DNA of 64,000 bases from Mycolicibacterium xanthum (GTDB taxonomy: Bacteria; Actinomycetota; Actinomycetes; Mycobacteriales; Mycobacteriaceae). The notes below the pieces were generated by a model that worked only from the letters and a program-made list of their open reading frames with translations, searched no databases and had not been told where the DNA came from. Below are positions 62,122 through 64,000 of the stretch, piece by piece. The stretch's first letter is position 1. Every line of letters starts with the position of its first letter. The stretch is from contig NZ_JAIFZS010000015.1 in the NCBI RefSeq assembly GCF_019710635.1, positions 62,001-126,000 of the forward strand. Reading direction: 5' to 3'. Made by a program: the position numbers and the translations under genes.

Positions 62122-62975
62122 GGATGCACCTCCAACGTGCAGCATTTGACAGATCCGCCGCCCTTCAGCAGCTCGGACAGGTCGACCCCGATCGGGCGGA
62201 ACCCGGCCTGGCGCAGCTGCTCGGCGAATCCCGTCGCCGCGGCGGGCAGCACGACGTTCAGGCCGTCGGAGACGGCGTTGAGGCCGAGCACGTAGGCGTC
62301 GGCGCTGGCCACCTCGATCGCGTCGGGGAACAAGTGGGCCAGCGTCGCGCGGGACTGCTCTGCGAAGGCCGGGGGATAGTAGGCGATCGTCGTGTCGTCG
62401 AGGACGGCCAGCGCGGTGTCGAGATGGTAGAAGCGCGGGTCGACGAGTTCGAGGCCGACCACCGGCATCCCGACGTGTGCGGCGATCTCGTCGTGGGCCC
62501 GTCGGTCGGTGCGGAACCCGTGGCCGGCCAGCACCATCGAGCCCACCACCAGCAGGTCGCCCTGGCCCTCGTTCACGTGGCGGGTCTGGACGGGCGTGAA
62601 GCTGTTGGCCGACATCCACTGGGCATGGGCGACCGCCTCTCCGGCGCGCTCGGCATAGGCGAAACGGGCGACCACGGCGCGGTCGTTGACGATCAGGCCG
62701 CCGTTGGCGGCGTAGACCATGTCCGGCAGTCCGGCGATCGGTTCGACCAGTTCGACCAAGTGGCCCAAGGCGATGTAAGCCTGGCGCAACGCCTCCCACT
62801 GGGACAGCGCGCGCGACACGTCGACGGGTGTGGAGGTGTCCATCCACGGGTTGATCACGTACTCGACCGCAAAATGGGTCGGGGCGGTCATCACATACCG
62901 GCGGGGGCGCGCGGTCCGGGGTGCGGCGGTGCGGAGAACCGGCGCGGCGGCGCCGTTGGCGTTGGTCAACGTCAT
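62118..62975 (-). CDS. ddaH: dimethylarginine dimethylaminohydrolase-family protein
   Basis: This 285-residue protein belongs to the amidinotransferase / DDAH fold (homologue of Rv2323c). Visible are MTAPTHFAVEYVINPWMDTS, DMVYAANGGLIV, the His in PRFYHLDTALAVLDDTTIAY and the C-terminal catalytic Cys in LKGGGSVKCCTLEVHP. DDAH and arginine deiminase-type enzymes act on arginine or methylated arginine to give citrulline or ornithine-like products. Followed with overlap by rocD, it should feed arginine nitrogen into glutamate. The AsnC regulator is divergent. Confidence 0.9.
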   Translation of the reverse strand: MTLTNANGAAAPVLRTAAPRTARPRRYVMTAPTHFAVEYVINPWMDTSTPVDVSRALSQWEALRQAYIALGHLVELVEPIAGLPDMVYAANGGLIVNDRAVVARFAYAERAGEAVAHAQWMSANSFTPVQTRHVNEGQGDLLVVGSMVLAGHGFRTDRRAHDEIAAHVGMPVVGLELVDPRFYHLDTALAVLDDTTIAYYPPAFAEQSRATLAHLFPDAIEVASADAYVLGLNAVSDGLNVVLPAAATGFAEQLRQAGFRPIGVDLSELLKGGGSVKCCTLEVHP

Positions 62976-63086
62976 GAAATCAACGATATTGGTTATCTAA
63001 GACGCAATCAATCGACTGATGTTGCGTGTATAGATGCTATTCATTGCGTCTAGCATGTAATCGTGAATATTTATTGCGGAGGAGCG
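62976..63086. promoter_or_regulatory. AsnC operator region between ddaH and asnC-type gene
   Basis: This 111-bp AT-rich divergent region has GACGCAAT at 63001-63008 and its inverted copy ATTGCGTC at 63043-63050. A middle variant GTTGCGTG lies at 63021-63028. Centres are 20 and 22 bp apart, about two DNA turns, as expected for an Lrp/AsnC octamer. Confidence 0.6.
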
Positions 63087-63536
63087 ATGATGGAACGTCT
63101 GGACGACACCGATGAGCGCATCCTCGCCGAGCTGGCCGAGAATGCGAGGGCCACGTTCGCCGAGATCGGGCAGCGGGTGAACCTGTCGGCGCCCGCGGTC
63201 AAGCGACGGGTCGACCGGATGCTCGATACCGGCGTCATCCGGGGGTTCACCACCATCGTCGACCGCAATGCGCTGGGCTGGACCACCGAGGCCTACGTCC
63301 AGGTGTTCTGCCACGGCACCATCGCGCCGGACCAGCTGCGCGCGGCGTGGCAGGACATCCCCGAGGTGGTCAGCGCCGCGACCGTCACCGGAACCTCGGA
63401 TGCCCTGCTGCACGTGCTGGCCCGGGACATGCGCCACCTCGAGGAGGCGCTGGAGCGAATCCGGGCCAGTGCGGACATCGAGCGCAGCGAGAGCATCGTC
63501 GTGCTGTCGAATCTGATCGACCGGACCCGGGCCTGA
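63087..63536 (+). CDS. Lrp/AsnC family transcriptional regulator
   Basis: The 149-residue protein (homologue of Rv2324) has the Lrp helix-turn-helix (LDDTDERILAELAENARATF, IGQRVNLSAPAVKRRVDRML) and a C-terminal RAM ligand domain (AYVQVFCHGTIAPDQLRAAW, VVSAATVTGTSDALLHVLAR). GGAGGAG lies just before ATG 63087; ATG 63090 and GTG 63063 are alternatives. It should sense an amino acid such as arginine or ornithine and control the divergent ddaH-rocD operon. Confidence 0.92.
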   Translation: MMERLDDTDERILAELAENARATFAEIGQRVNLSAPAVKRRVDRMLDTGVIRGFTTIVDRNALGWTTEAYVQVFCHGTIAPDQLRAAWQDIPEVVSAATVTGTSDALLHVLARDMRHLEEALERIRASADIERSESIVVLSNLIDRTRA

Positions 63537-63597
63537 CGGGGCCGCTACGCATGGGGTGGCGCGCATCAGCTCGGCGTCATGGTGTAGAACCACCCAC

Positions 63598-64000
63598 GTG
63601 ACCACATCAGCGGGGACGGGCGGTTCGAACGGTGTTGTGATCGTCGGCGGCGGGCTCGCCGCCGCGCGGGTGGCCGAGCAATTGCGCCGGTCGGAATACG
63701 CCGGGCCGATCGCGATCGTCAGCGACGAGGACCATCTGCCCTACGACCGGCCGCCGCTGTCCAAAGAGGTGCTGCGGGCCGAGAAGGACGATGTCACGCT
63801 CCAGCCTGCCGAGTTCTACGCCGAGAACGACATCACCGTGCTGCTGGGCAACGGGGCGGCGTCGGTGGACACCGTCGCCAACGTCCTGAGGCTGGCTGAC
63901 GGCACGACGCTGGGCTACGACGAGCTGGTCATCGCCACGGGTCTGGTCCCCAAGCGCATTCCGTCGTTCCCGGACCTGGCCGGGATCCACGTGTTGCGCA
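63598..64000 (+). CDS. FAD-dependent oxidoreductase, ferredoxin-reductase type (3' end outside window)
   Basis: The gene starts at GTG 63598 and runs off the right edge after 134 codons. The FAD motif is VVIVGGGLAAARVAEQLRRS, followed by DEDHLPYDRPPLSKEVLRAE, DGTTLGYDELVIATGLVPKR. It is a paralogue of the flavoprotein at 930 and corresponds to Rv0688. Next to the mycofactocin-type SDR, it may pass electrons from NAD(P)H to a ferredoxin that serves a P450. Confidence 0.9.
   Translation, partial: MTTSAGTGGSNGVVIVGGGLAAARVAEQLRRSEYAGPIAIVSDEDHLPYDRPPLSKEVLRAEKDDVTLQPAEFYAENDITVLLGNGAASVDTVANVLRLADGTTLGYDELVIATGLVPKRIPSFPDLAGIHVLR

Overview
The window is chromosomal DNA from a mycobacterium, most likely a fast-growing Mycolicibacterium-type species. 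The evidence is the very high G+C content, GTG and TTG starts, the mycolic-acid genes hadABC and a cyclopropane mycolic acid synthase, the MceG/Mkl ATPase, a mycofactocin-type SDR, DUF3060/DUF3558 lipoproteins, and a gene order that follows M. tuberculosis from about Rv0632c to Rv0688 with insertions and losses. No prophage, insertion sequence, CRISPR array or rRNA operon was seen.

Layout. Positions 1-7057 hold envelope and metabolic genes: a DUF3060 membrane protein, an FAD reductase, CorA, an EchA3-like protein, a degenerate DUF2235 protein, a DUF2510/DUF4352 protein and a metallo-beta-lactamase-fold hydrolase. Positions 7256-12116 are the tRNA-Thr, tRNA-Met, rpmG, hadABC, tRNA-Trp, secE-nusG, rplK-rplA block. 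Directly after the rplA stop lies a 0.8 kb tandem array of 36-bp units, followed by the transcription terminator. Positions 13402-20849 carry a mycolic acid methyltransferase, LipG-like hydrolase, ABC1 kinase, MpaB-family oxygenase, TetR regulator, small secreted proteins and two DinB-fold proteins. Positions 21182-29508 hold a GH38 mannosidase, SurA-like protein, ROK kinase, rplJ-rplL behind an attenuator-type leader, and mkl. Positions 29788-39527 hold a secreted alpha/beta hydrolase and rpoBC. Positions 39681-50539 hold oxidoreductases, endonuclease IV, PAP2, purU, fadE8-echA4-paaX-echA5 and lipoproteins. Positions 50872-55175 are the rpsL-rpsG-fusA-tuf operon. Positions 55404-64000 hold a cutinase, SHOCT protein, GH65 phosphorylase, mycofactocin-type SDR, an arginine/ornithine cassette (ddaH-rocD) with a divergent AsnC regulator, and the start of a ferredoxin-reductase-type flavoprotein.

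How the genes work together. The core is the transcription and translation machinery: RNA polymerase, NusG, L1, L10, L11, L7/L12, L33, S7, S12, EF-G and EF-Tu. It is interleaved with mycolic-acid biosynthesis (HadABC, methyltransferase), lipid import energetics (MceG) and acyl-CoA metabolism (fadE8, echA4, echA5).

The most unusual feature is the array at 12111-12927. It has 22 full 36-bp units plus a partial one. Each full unit contains a perfect hairpin and a Shine-Dalgarno-like GGAG, ATG, four codons and TAG. The 3' untranslated region of rplK-rplA is therefore a ladder of 22 mini-cistrons. Other points are a natural Cys61-to-Ser change in HadA, a 33-bp palindromic insertion in frame inside rpoC, a family of four roughly 63-bp inverted-repeat elements, a KstR-type operator in front of the mycofactocin-type SDR, and a DUF2235 protein without its nucleophile.
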